Source of the DNA: Vagococcus acidifermentans
GTDB lineage: Bacteria; Bacillota; Bacilli; Lactobacillales; Vagococcaceae
Length of the DNA stretch: 64,000 nt
Assembly (NCBI RefSeq): GCF_003987655.1
Contig: NZ_NGKC01000005.1
Span: 102,433 to 166,432 of the forward strand
Reading direction: 5' to 3'
In this document: in pieces, positions 49,115-57,537 of the stretch
Position numbering within the stretch: position 1 is the stretch's first letter
Layout of the letters: every line of letters begins with the position of its first letter
The notes under the pieces: generated by a model
What the model was told of the DNA's origin: nothing
Database searches by the model: none
The model's input: the letters and a program-made list of their open reading frames with translations, nothing else
Translations under genes and position numbers: made by a program

Positions 49115-50305
49115 ATGACTTATGATTTTAGAACCACTATTAATCGTCTGCCGCAAGGTTCTGCCAAATGGCAACAAATGATGGACTTAAATCCAAAAAT
49201 CGAAGAAGATGTTGTCCCTTATTCTGTAGCAGACGTAGATTTACCTCACCCTCCGGAACTTATTGATGGTCTGCAAGAGTATATACAAGAAATGATCTTT
49301 GGCTATACGGGACTAACAAATACTTATCTCGAAACTGTCGTTAACTGGTTTGAGCGTCATCATCAATGGAAAATCAGTCCAGAAACCATCGTTCCTTCAC
49401 CGGGAGTGGTGAGCGCTTTGTTTAATGCAGTCAAAGCTTATACAAGAATTGGTGATTCAGTTCTGATTATATCGCCAGTTTACTATCCTTTCCGCAACGC
49501 CATTTTAAAGTCCGGCCGTCAGGTTTTAAGCAGTCCGCTCATTGAAAGAAATGGAGAGTATACCATTGACTTCACTGATTTGGAAAATAAAGCTAGTCAG
49601 CCAGATGTTGGTTTGTTGTTATTTTGCAGTCCTCATAATCCCGTAGGAAGAGTATGGAAAAAAGAAGAATTGGAAAAAGTTGACCAGATTTGCCGAAAGC
49701 ATAATGTCATTTTGGTTTCTGATGAAATTCACTTTGATTTGATTTTACCGGGGCATTCTCATACGGTATTCAGCACACTATCTCCTGAAACAAGTGAAAA
49801 TACGATTGTCTTCACGGCACCTAGCAAAACGTTTAATCTTGCAGGTCTGCAAACTGCAAATGTGGTAATCACAAATCCTCAATTGCGACAAGCGTTTATT
49901 GACCAGCAAAGCCGTGATGGGTTCCATATGCTGAATTGTATCGGTCCAAAAGCCTGTGAGATCATGTACCAGCATGGAGATTTATGGTTGAAAGAATTTC
50001 TTTCACTGATTGAACACAATCGCCAAACGTTTGAACAATATGTCACACAACATTTGCCTATGATTAAACTAACACCTTTGGAAGGAACCTATCTTCAATG
50101 GTTTGATTGCAGAGCGCTGCGAATGTCAGATGAAGAACTAGATGACTTTCTGATTAAAGATTGCCAATTGATACTCGATGCCGGCCATATCTTCGGGCCT
50201 GAAGGTTCCGGTTATCAAAGAATAAACCTTGCTTGCTCCACTGAGAAATTACAGGATGGATTGCAACGCCTAAAAACAGCTGTTCATCAGCGTACGTCAT
50301 TCTAA
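49115..50305 (+). CDS. PatB/MalY-type PLP-dependent C-S lyase (aminotransferase class I/II)
   Basis: 396 residues. The N-terminus (RLPQGSAKWQQM, VPYSVADVDLPHPPELI) is that of the MalY/PatB subgroup rather than of true aminotransferases. The PLP-binding Lys is Lys238 in TAPSKTFNLAGLQ; SDEIHFDLIL holds the cofactor Asp. PatB and MalY cleave the C-S bond of cystathionine and S-alkyl cysteines, giving a thiol, pyruvate and ammonia. A 23-base gap after the transporter and 20 bases before the M20 gene indicate one operon. Confidence 0.88.
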   Translation: MTYDFRTTINRLPQGSAKWQQMMDLNPKIEEDVVPYSVADVDLPHPPELIDGLQEYIQEMIFGYTGLTNTYLETVVNWFERHHQWKISPETIVPSPGVVSALFNAVKAYTRIGDSVLIISPVYYPFRNAILKSGRQVLSSPLIERNGEYTIDFTDLENKASQPDVGLLLFCSPHNPVGRVWKKEELEKVDQICRKHNVILVSDEIHFDLILPGHSHTVFSTLSPETSENTIVFTAPSKTFNLAGLQTANVVITNPQLRQAFIDQQSRDGFHMLNCIGPKACEIMYQHGDLWLKEFLSLIEHNRQTFEQYVTQHLPMIKLTPLEGTYLQWFDCRALRMSDEELDDFLIKDCQLILDAGHIFGPEGSGYQRINLACSTEKLQDGLQRLKTAVHQRTSF

Positions 50306-50325
50306 AAACAGGGGGAAACTTTATT

Positions 50326-51531
50326 ATGATCAATAATCAAATATTACTGGAAAAAATAAACGAACTAACTCCTTATATGAAAGAAACTCGAGTCTATCTG
50401 CATCAGCACCCTGAGCTATCCTCACAAGAATATGAAACGGCAGAATTTTTAAAAAAAGAAATTCAAAAGTTGGGCTTGCCAATCATTCCAGTCAAAGGAA
50501 CAGGCTTCTTTGCAATTCTTGATACTGGCAAGCCTGGGAAAACAGTTGCATTACGTACTGACATCGATGCACTGCCAATTCAAGAAAATCCAAACAATTT
50601 AAAAGGTCCAAGAAAATGGATTTCTAAAAATGATGGAGTGGCTCACATGTGTGGTCATGACGGGCATATGGCTGTTTTACTAGCAGCTATGAAGCTCTTA
50701 GTGGACATCAAAGATGATCTACAAGGTAGAGTTCTTTTTCTGTTTGAAGAAGGGGAGGAAATAGGTTCAGGCATTGAGGCTATGTTGGATGGCATCAAGG
50801 ATCAATCTATTGATGCAATCTATGGGACTCACTTGACTTCTTTCATGCCTACTGGACAAATTTGTCTGGATAGCGGTCCAAGAATGGCTGGAGCTATCGT
50901 CATTGACTTCGAGGTTATCGGACGTTCCGGCCATGGGTCACGTCCTGATTTATCTATCAATCCGATTTTTGCGGCTTCTGCCATCCTAAACGGATTGACT
51001 AGTGCGTGGGCGAATCAGCTAGATGTTAGCAAAACTGTAACTCTAGGACTCACTCAGTTTCATGCAGGAACAGTCAATAATGTTATTCCTGAAAAGGCTC
51101 GCATTAGCGGTAGTCTCAGATATTTTGATTTGAATGAAGGTAAAAAGGCGTTTGATGTTTTCAAATATTTGACGGAAAAAACTGCTTCCGCTCACCTTTG
51201 CACAGTTGAATTTTCAAACGACATGAAAATTGCCACAATACCTGTGTACAATGATGATAAACTATCTTTACTCGCTCGTGAAGGAGTCAAAGAACTCTAC
51301 CCAGAGAAACTGGTAACAGGTATTCAATGGTATGCTTCCGAATCATTTTCACATTATGAAAAAATAGCGCCTAGTGTTTTTGCTTTCGTTGGTATTGGAA
51401 ATGAGGAGTTGGGCAGTGGTGCTGAACATCATAATGATCGTTTTGACATGGATAATGATGCTATGCCATACAGCCTTGGTTCCACAGTCAAATTTGCTAT
51501 TAACTTTTTAAATGAAAATGCTAATGTATAA
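50326..51531 (+). CDS. M20-family amidohydrolase (N-acyl-amino-acid deacylase type)
   Basis: 401 residues of the M20D/AbgB-HipO group. Metal-site motifs are MCGHDGHM near 107-114, EEGEEIGSG near 142, GTHL near 167 and EHHNDRFD near 378. The middle dimerisation domain has the substrate loop GRSGHGSRPD. Such enzymes remove acyl groups from N-acyl amino acids, including N-acetyl-cysteine conjugates. Together with the PatB-like lyase it would first release and then cleave a cysteine conjugate. AGGGGGAAA precedes the ATG. Confidence 0.88.
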   Translation: MINNQILLEKINELTPYMKETRVYLHQHPELSSQEYETAEFLKKEIQKLGLPIIPVKGTGFFAILDTGKPGKTVALRTDIDALPIQENPNNLKGPRKWISKNDGVAHMCGHDGHMAVLLAAMKLLVDIKDDLQGRVLFLFEEGEEIGSGIEAMLDGIKDQSIDAIYGTHLTSFMPTGQICLDSGPRMAGAIVIDFEVIGRSGHGSRPDLSINPIFAASAILNGLTSAWANQLDVSKTVTLGLTQFHAGTVNNVIPEKARISGSLRYFDLNEGKKAFDVFKYLTEKTASAHLCTVEFSNDMKIATIPVYNDDKLSLLAREGVKELYPEKLVTGIQWYASESFSHYEKIAPSVFAFVGIGNEELGSGAEHHNDRFDMDNDAMPYSLGSTVKFAINFLNENANV

Positions 51532-51604
51532 TTATTGTCTTAAAGTGCTGTATCTTCTTTAATCTCTAAAAAGCAGGCGCCTGATAAAACGGTGCCTACA
51601 CACC

Positions 51605-51641
51605 AAATAGCCTGACTTTAGTATAAAGGTCAGGCTATTTA
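51605..51641 (+). terminator. Terminator of the transporter-PatB-M20 operon
   Basis: AAATAGCCTGAC pairs perfectly with GTCAGGCTATTT across a 12-base loop; the tail is weak in T. Confidence 0.8.
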
Positions 51642-51778
51642 CTGTTTCTCCGCACTTTTAACTTCTTAAATGAGTTGAATAGGGCTTATTTCATTGGGTT
51701 TACGCAAATATGCCACCACCATATTGTTTATGGCAGAATAAAAGTGCTGCTCCCTTATACAAAAATAATAGGTCGCTG

Positions 51779-52501
51779 ATGAAAGAGATCATGGACCACC
51801 CAAATGTACTGAATCTAATCAAGCATACGCTGAAAAAACAAAATTACGTGGCTCTGAATGACATTATCAATCTTTTCCTATCGATTCAGAAGGATTCGAA
51901 TGTGCTTACGTCGAAGCTAAAACAATTGTCAGATAGAACGGCTCCAGTCACAGACTTTGTCTGGGTCGAGTACCTAAGCGGCACGGCAGGTAAGGAATTG
52001 TTGCGACGCATGGGCTATGAATACGTTGCTCGCAATGTATTCAGAAAAATATCCGGAGAACATGACGAACTGTTCGAACTTCACATTAGATATCCGAAAC
52101 TGGTTTTCAGTCACGAGACGGCCTTGTATCACCACAATTTGACAAACGTGCTTCCTCGATTTACAGTGTGTTCGGTTGATATCAATTATAACAATCAAAC
52201 ATTGAATAATACGCCTAACCTCAGGGTGATTAGAGATAAGAATTTCGATGTGGCAGAAAACACTGTTGTGATGCCGACCAATCAAGGGAACTATGCACAA
52301 TTTACCAATATATACAAAACGATTTGTGATATTATGAATCCTAAGTATTCGGTTGACGAAGAAATCAGGAGCAAGGTAGTGATCGATTACATGAAGCGAG
52401 AAGATGCTGACCATCGTAAGCTGTTGAGAATGGCGAAAAAAGAAGGTGTATATGAGGAGAACCTTCAGATTGTAGAGGTCGTATTGAACAATGAATCCTA
52501 A
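51779..52501 (+). CDS. AbiEi-like protein (type IV antitoxin family), orphan
   Basis: About 240 residues. The central segment LVFSHETALYHHNLTNVLPR (residues about 104-123), followed by a beta-rich stretch and FTNIYKTICDIMNPK, resembles the AbiEi antitoxin core, where SHETALYLHGL and ERTICD are typical. The N-terminal HTH is not obvious and may be replaced by the Lys/Leu/Asn-rich start. No nucleotidyltransferase toxin (AbiEii) follows. The start is uncertain: the frame is open from 51710, and ATGs at 51779 and 51791 have weak ribosome sites. It may be a relic or a stand-alone regulator. Confidence 0.6.
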   Translation: MKEIMDHPNVLNLIKHTLKKQNYVALNDIINLFLSIQKDSNVLTSKLKQLSDRTAPVTDFVWVEYLSGTAGKELLRRMGYEYVARNVFRKISGEHDELFELHIRYPKLVFSHETALYHHNLTNVLPRFTVCSVDINYNNQTLNNTPNLRVIRDKNFDVAENTVVMPTNQGNYAQFTNIYKTICDIMNPKYSVDEEIRSKVVIDYMKREDADHRKLLRMAKKEGVYEENLQIVEVVLNNES

Positions 52502-52705
52502 CAGATTTAGAGATATAAAAAAGAACTTGGCAAGACGAGGCCGTGCCTCTGCATTTTAGATGTCAGATATGCTACCGAGCGATTTTTAATGCGTATCAGT
52601 AAATCAGCATACAAAGAAGCTTTCGTTATAAGAGGGACACGTCTGATGTATTTTTTATAAAAAAATGATAACATTTAAAAGAGGAGATGAAAAGGGAGGG
52701 TTATT

Positions 52706-53404
52706 ATGAAGTTGCACGATGTATGGGAAAAATACCAAGTAAATAAATTGCTAAATTATGCAGATGTTGCTAAGTTTTTGACTAAAGAAGGTCAAACAGT
52801 AACTTATCCTCCAGGTAAAATGATTGTTCAAAGGGGCGATTTCCCTGAGTATATCTACTTTATTATTGAGGGATTGGCAATTGGACAACGGGAATATGAA
52901 GATGGAAGTGAATACCGCTATTTTCAAGTTGATAAACAAAATGGCAATCTGGGATTGTTGGAGATACTAAGTAAAAATGAACAATATGTTGCGACAATCA
53001 CTAGTCTGACGGAAGTCGTAGCTGTTAAAGTGGAGTCAGCTGCCGTTTATGACATATTGATGAATGATTTGGATTTATTGAGGAAGTGTTCTTTATTGTT
53101 GGCGGATGATTTGTATCAGCGTTCCGGCAATGATGGCATTTATTATTATTATGAGGGAATTGATCGGCTTCGTTTGTTTTTATTAAACTATGCCGAGCAA
53201 CTTCAAATGAAATATTTATCCCAAGACAGTCTTTTGGTTGAGATGAGTTATGAACAAATCGCAGCTCAAATTGGTGTCAGCATTCGAACTGTCGGCAGGA
53301 GTGTTCACAAACTGAAAAAGAATGGTGAAATATCAATATCTGGAAAAAAAATAAAAATTTCAGAAGACCAATATCAAAAATTAAAAAATTATTGGGCAGG
53401 TTGA
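52706..53404 (+). CDS. Crp/Fnr-family transcription regulator
   Basis: 232 residues: an N-terminal cyclic-nucleotide-binding-like beta barrel (about 15-125, PPGKMIVQRGDFPEYIYFI) and a C-terminal HTH (about 150-232, YEQIAAQIGVSIRTVGRSVHKL). There are no Cys clusters for a Fe-S sensor, so it is not a true Fnr. AAAAGGGAGGG precedes the ATG. It lies just before the ECF transporter and nucleoside operon on the same strand, separated by a terminator, and probably controls it. Confidence 0.88.
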   Translation: MKLHDVWEKYQVNKLLNYADVAKFLTKEGQTVTYPPGKMIVQRGDFPEYIYFIIEGLAIGQREYEDGSEYRYFQVDKQNGNLGLLEILSKNEQYVATITSLTEVVAVKVESAAVYDILMNDLDLLRKCSLLLADDLYQRSGNDGIYYYYEGIDRLRLFLLNYAEQLQMKYLSQDSLLVEMSYEQIAAQIGVSIRTVGRSVHKLKKNGEISISGKKIKISEDQYQKLKNYWAG

Positions 53405-53437
53405 GGCTGACTTATAAATAGCTTTTAAATACTAAAT

Positions 53438-53488
53438 AAAAAATCTCATGAAATCATCTTTCTAAATCATTGATTTTATGGGATTTTT
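53438..53488. terminator. Terminator between Crp/Fnr gene and ECF operon
   Basis: AAAAATCTCATGAAATCA pairs imperfectly with TGATTTTATGGGATTTTT; the right arm ends in five T. Confidence 0.7.
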
Positions 53489-53561
53489 CAATTCTATGAT
53501 TTGGTGGCAACTCTTTTTCATAATACAGACAGATGTCCTTTTCGAAAAATGGGAATCCTTT

Positions 53562-53592
53562 TATAATGATGTTGTTAAATGAAAGCGTTTCA
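53562..53592 (+). promoter_or_regulatory. ECF operon promoter -10 box with palindromic cre-like site
   Basis: TATAAT at 53562-53567 is followed by the perfect palindrome TGAAAGCGTTTCA at 53580-53592, close to cre sites. The position at the transcription start suggests repression by CcpA or by the adjacent Crp/Fnr protein. Confidence 0.6.
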
Positions 53593-53613
53593 CAGAAATG
53601 GAGGTTTTATTTA

Positions 53614-54219
53614 GTGAAAAGAGGTCTAAAATATGATTTTCCTTTGATTGCTCTGTTGCTGATTCCAGTTGGCGTCTCTCTTAATGTTGTCGGTTATCAA
53701 TTATCTTCGATTTTAAAGTTACCAGTTTTTATTGATATGATTGGCACTATCATGGTGTCGATGATTGCAGGCCCATGGGTCGGTGGAATGACGGGGCTAT
53801 TAGGTAATGTGGTAAGCGGTATGTTGAATCCAATTGCCATAGCGTATGGCTTGGTGTCTTTGTGTGTAGGGCTGGTTTCAGGCTATCTTTCGAGGTGGAA
53901 GTTTTATACGAACATTGTGGGTGTCATTATCAGTTGCATGATTTTGTCTGTTATTTCAGCGACATCTGCTGCAGTAGTGACGGTATTTATGTTTGGCGGA
54001 GTAACCGGAGCAGGAACGGATTTGATTACAGCAGCATTTCTTGCAGCAGGTCAAGAACTCTGGAACTCTGTTATGTCAACTAATCTGATTTCAGGTACAG
54101 TGAATACCATTATTAATTTTTCTATTAGTTGGCTGATTGTTAGAAGGATACCAGACCGGTTTTTGGTTAAATTAAATTACGGGGCACCTTATGTGCGCAA
54201 AAAGGGGGAGCTGGCATGA
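53614..54219 (+). CDS. ECF transporter substrate-binding (S) component
   Basis: 201 residues with five to six membrane segments, and PVFIDMIGTIMVSMIAGPWVG near residue 30, a pattern common in ECF S components. The start is a GTG at 53614 with GGAGG nine bases before; an ATG frame from 53533 spans the promoter and cre-like box and is rejected. It overlaps the EcfT gene by four bases. Substrate is not given by the sequence; nucleoside hydrolase and ribokinase genes downstream suggest a riboside. Confidence 0.8.
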   Translation: MKRGLKYDFPLIALLLIPVGVSLNVVGYQLSSILKLPVFIDMIGTIMVSMIAGPWVGGMTGLLGNVVSGMLNPIAIAYGLVSLCVGLVSGYLSRWKFYTNIVGVIISCMILSVISATSAAVVTVFMFGGVTGAGTDLITAAFLAAGQELWNSVMSTNLISGTVNTIINFSISWLIVRRIPDRFLVKLNYGAPYVRKKGELA

Positions 54220-54956
54220 AAAGTACTATAGGAAAACTTTATCCTTCTACAAAATTTTTTTGTCTGTTGGTGATTATTTTACTTTGTATGTTTACACCAG
54301 GCTACAAACTCCAGTTTGCTGTCCTGCCTATAATTATTGTTTTGAGCTTTTTTTCTAAAACAGCTGGGAATTTTATTTCAGTGTTTATGAAGTCGATATT
54401 GATAATCGTATTGTTTATAATTGCAATTCAAGTTTTTATCGTAAAAAATGACGATTCACAACATTTGTGGTGGATTTTTCATTTTTCCGAAACAGGATGG
54501 CAAAATAGTCTGTTGATGATTTCTAAAATTATTGGAATCAGCTCAGCCATCATTTATTTTTTCCAAGTGACAAGTACTAAAGATATCAATTATGCGTTGG
54601 AGAAATCCGGTGTTCCCAAAAAAGTGACATTTGTTGTTGCTTCGACTATTCAATTGATTCCACAAATGTCTGGGCTCTCAAAAGCTATTACAGATGCCCA
54701 AAAATCAAGAGGGATTGAAACAGAGGGCTCTTTATGGATTAGAATGAAATCATTTGTTCCGATGATTGGGCCATTGGTATTGTCGTCAATACAACAAACA
54801 GAGGAGAGAGTTTTGACCTTGGAATCAAGAGCTTTTTCGTCCAAGAATAAAAGAACCTCTATTTATGAAATAAAAAAATCTACTATGGATCATTTAATTA
54901 GTTGGAGTTGCTTGTTGATTGTAGTAGGTTTAATGATATGGAGGGTAGTAAAATGA
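54216..54956 (+). CDS. ECF transporter transmembrane (T) component
   Basis: 246 residues with about five membrane segments and the coupling-helix region ALEKSGVPKK and DAQKSRGIETEG, where the A-R-G-like ATPase-binding motif appears as KSRG. It belongs to a dedicated (group I) ECF module because S, T and two A genes are together. Both ends overlap neighbours by four bases. Confidence 0.88.
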   Translation: MKSTIGKLYPSTKFFCLLVIILLCMFTPGYKLQFAVLPIIIVLSFFSKTAGNFISVFMKSILIIVLFIIAIQVFIVKNDDSQHLWWIFHFSETGWQNSLLMISKIIGISSAIIYFFQVTSTKDINYALEKSGVPKKVTFVVASTIQLIPQMSGLSKAITDAQKSRGIETEGSLWIRMKSFVPMIGPLVLSSIQQTEERVLTLESRAFSSKNKRTSIYEIKKSTMDHLISWSCLLIVVGLMIWRVVK

Positions 54957-55804
54957 GTTTTTTATCATTGTCAAAGGTTAGTTATACTTATCCATTAGAA
55001 GAAAAAGAAGCTGTTCATAATCTTTCTTTTGAATTTGAGAAAGGTAAAGTTTATGGAATTCTCGGTGCAAATGAAGCGGGCAAAACCACAATGTGCCATA
55101 TTATCCGAGGATTTATTCCAAGTTTTTATAAAGGGAAACTGGAAGGGGACATACGCCTTAAAAACAAACAACTTGACGAATATAAAGAGGGAGAACTCGC
55201 ATCGATTATCGGTTATTCTTTTCAAAATCCGTTTACTCAGATTTCAGGGGTAAAAGAAACAGTTTATGAAGAAATTGCCTATGGTATGGAAAATCTTGGT
55301 TTTCCTCGTCAAGAAATGATAGCTAAAGTAGAAGAATTGATTGATCTGTTTAAATTGGCTGACTTGCAAGATAAGAACCCGTTTGAGTTGTCTGGAGGAC
55401 AGAAGCAGCGTGTAGCTTTAGCTTCGATAGTAGCTTTGAATCCTGAAATAATAATCCTTGATGAACCTACATCCCAACTTGACCCACAGAGTACTGAAGA
55501 AATTTTTTCAGTGATTGACCTATTGAAACATCAGGGGAAAACTGTCATTTTGGTGGAACATAAAGTAGATTTATTAGCAGAATATTGTGATGAAATCATC
55601 TTGATGGCAGATGGCGAAATCGTCTTATCTGGAGATGTGAAGTCAGTGTTATCTAATCCTGAAGTTTTGAAGCATGGGGGCCAATTGCCGCAAGTCACAC
55701 GTTTCTTTCTTGAAGCCATGGCGCAAGAGAAGCTAAAAAAGGAAAAAAGATTACCGCTAACCCTTGATGAAGCGTATGCCAAATTAAGAGAGGAAGTGAA
55801 ATAA
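54953..55804 (+). CDS. ECF transporter ATPase 1
   Basis: 283 residues. Walker A is GANEAGKTT, with Glu-Ala in place of the usual Gly-Ser/Ala; signature LSGGQKQRVALA, Walker B IIILDEPTSQLDP, and H-loop VEHKVD are intact. The ATG overlaps the EcfT stop (ATGA), and GGAGGG lies just before it. A longer open frame starting at 54902 lies within EcfT and is not used. Confidence 0.9.
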   Translation: MSFLSLSKVSYTYPLEEKEAVHNLSFEFEKGKVYGILGANEAGKTTMCHIIRGFIPSFYKGKLEGDIRLKNKQLDEYKEGELASIIGYSFQNPFTQISGVKETVYEEIAYGMENLGFPRQEMIAKVEELIDLFKLADLQDKNPFELSGGQKQRVALASIVALNPEIIILDEPTSQLDPQSTEEIFSVIDLLKHQGKTVILVEHKVDLLAEYCDEIILMADGEIVLSGDVKSVLSNPEVLKHGGQLPQVTRFFLEAMAQEKLKKEKRLPLTLDEAYAKLREEVK

Positions 55805-56599
55805 ATGAGCTTCTTGCAATTGAAAAATGTTTCTTATACTTATCCAAATGGTTTTGAAGCAGTAAAAAATTTAAATCTGGAATTTGACCTCGGCGAGTCT
55901 GTGGCAATCATCGGACAAAATGGCGCAGGGAAAACAACTGCAGTCAAGCTGATGAACGGCCTGTTGAAGCCAACTAAAGGTGAAGTACTGGTTGAGGGTA
56001 ACGTGACTGCCCGCATGACGACGGCCCAAACGTCCCGGCTTGTGGGTTATGTTTTTCAAAATCCGGATGAGCAAATTTTTCAAGAAACGATTTATAAAGA
56101 AATCGCCTATGGTCTTGTGAGTAAAAAGTTGCCAACCCAAACAATTCAAGAAAAAGTAAAAAAAGCTGCAGCGCTTTGCGGTTTGAGTGAAGTCTTACAA
56201 GAGCATCCTTATAATCTTCCGTATTCTAAACGAAAATTTGTGACGATTGCAGCAGTAATTGTGATGGATACACCGGTCATCATTTTGGATGAGCCTACGG
56301 CGGGGCAAGACCGTGAATCTACAGAGTTATTGGCAGATATAATCACTTATCTTTCTAAAGAAAATAAGACTGTGATCACTATAACCCATGATATGGAGTT
56401 CGTTGCTCAACAATTCAAACGTGTGATTGTCTTAACTGATAAAGAAAAGCAACAAGATGCCAGTCCAGAGATCATATTCTGGGATTTTCCTTTGTTGAAA
56501 AAAGCTAACTTAAAACAGCCGTATATCTGTCAATTGGCTGATAGATTAGGTTTTAAGGATATTATAACAATAAATGAGTTGATAGAGAGGGTATTCTGA
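55805..56599 (+). CDS. ECF transporter ATPase 2 with degenerate signature motif
   Basis: 264 residues. Walker A GQNGAGKTT and Walker B VIILDEPTAGQD are intact, and the switch His is in ITHDMEF. The expected LSGGQ signature reads LPYSKRKF, so one of the two composite ATP sites may be inactive, making the pair asymmetric. It begins directly after ATPase 1 and overlaps the nucleoside hydrolase start by one base. Confidence 0.88.
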   Translation: MSFLQLKNVSYTYPNGFEAVKNLNLEFDLGESVAIIGQNGAGKTTAVKLMNGLLKPTKGEVLVEGNVTARMTTAQTSRLVGYVFQNPDEQIFQETIYKEIAYGLVSKKLPTQTIQEKVKKAAALCGLSEVLQEHPYNLPYSKRKFVTIAAVIVMDTPVIILDEPTAGQDRESTELLADIITYLSKENKTVITITHDMEFVAQQFKRVIVLTDKEKQQDASPEIIFWDFPLLKKANLKQPYICQLADRLGFKDIITINELIERVF

Positions 56600-57537
56600 T
56601 GAAACATATTTTAATCGATTGTGATCCTGGGCATGATGACGCTTTAGCTATTTTGACAGCTTTAGCGAATGCACAAAAATTAAATATCATAGGTATTACA
56701 ACGGTTGGCGGTAATCAAACATTAGCTAAAGTGACGCAAAACGCTAAAAATGTTCTTAGTTTTGTTTCAGCGACTATCCCTTTAGCAATGGGGCAAAAAG
56801 GCCCGCTTGTAAAGGAGTTTATACCTTCAGATGAAGCTCACGGCCAAAGTGGTATGGATGGACCTTATTTCAAAGACACTGCTTATCCGATTGTTGATGA
56901 AAATGCTGTACATTTTATGTACAAACAAATAATGTCAGTTGATGAGAAGGTAACAATCGTTGGTTTAGCTCCTTTGACCAATATAGCCATCTTGTTGAAA
57001 AGTTATCCCGAAATTCATGAAAAAATCGAAGCTATCAGTTTGATGGGCGGAGGATTGACTCACGGTAATATGACTGCTTTAGCAGAATTCAATATTTATA
57101 TTGATCCCGAAGCTGCTCATATTGTTTTTAATTCAAATCTTCCAATTATTATGGCAGGTTTGGATGTTACCGAAAAAGCTGCCATAAAAGTTTCTGAAAT
57201 TCAAGCTCTAAAAAACAAAGGGCCTGTTAGTCATTTAGCATATGAATTGCTGCATTTTTACAATCAGTCTGGGCGCCAGTTTGGCTTTGAGGATAGTCCC
57301 ATTCATGATTTGTGTGCTATTGCATATCTCTTGAAGCCAGCTCTATTTACTGGTACTCACTACTTTGTCACAGTTGATACTAACGAAGGGATAGGAAGAG
57401 GTCACACATTTGCTGATAAGCGTTTGACTGCTAGTCAAAAGAAAAACACCTTGGTTTTAGAGGACGTAGATCGGGAAGGGTTTGTCGAACTGTTAGTGAA
57501 GGCCTTAGAAAAATTGGATGAGGAGATTGCTCAATGA
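56599..57537 (+). CDS. Inosine-uridine-type nucleoside hydrolase
   Basis: 312 residues. The N-terminal calcium-binding motif DCDPGHDDA (residues 7-15) is diagnostic, with LMGGGLTHGNMT near 155, EFNIYIDPEA near 169 and HDLC near 238. It splits ribonucleosides into base and ribose in the cytoplasm. It overlaps both neighbours, ECF ATPase 2 and ribokinase, so uptake, cleavage and ribose phosphorylation are encoded together. Confidence 0.93.
   Translation: MKHILIDCDPGHDDALAILTALANAQKLNIIGITTVGGNQTLAKVTQNAKNVLSFVSATIPLAMGQKGPLVKEFIPSDEAHGQSGMDGPYFKDTAYPIVDENAVHFMYKQIMSVDEKVTIVGLAPLTNIAILLKSYPEIHEKIEAISLMGGGLTHGNMTALAEFNIYIDPEAAHIVFNSNLPIIMAGLDVTEKAAIKVSEIQALKNKGPVSHLAYELLHFYNQSGRQFGFEDSPIHDLCAIAYLLKPALFTGTHYFVTVDTNEGIGRGHTFADKRLTASQKKNTLVLEDVDREGFVELLVKALEKLDEEIAQ

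Noticed and set aside
53533..53613. Upstream ATG start for the ECF S component
   Set aside because: This stretch contains the -10 box and a cre-like palindrome; GTG at 53614 has GGAGG at proper distance.
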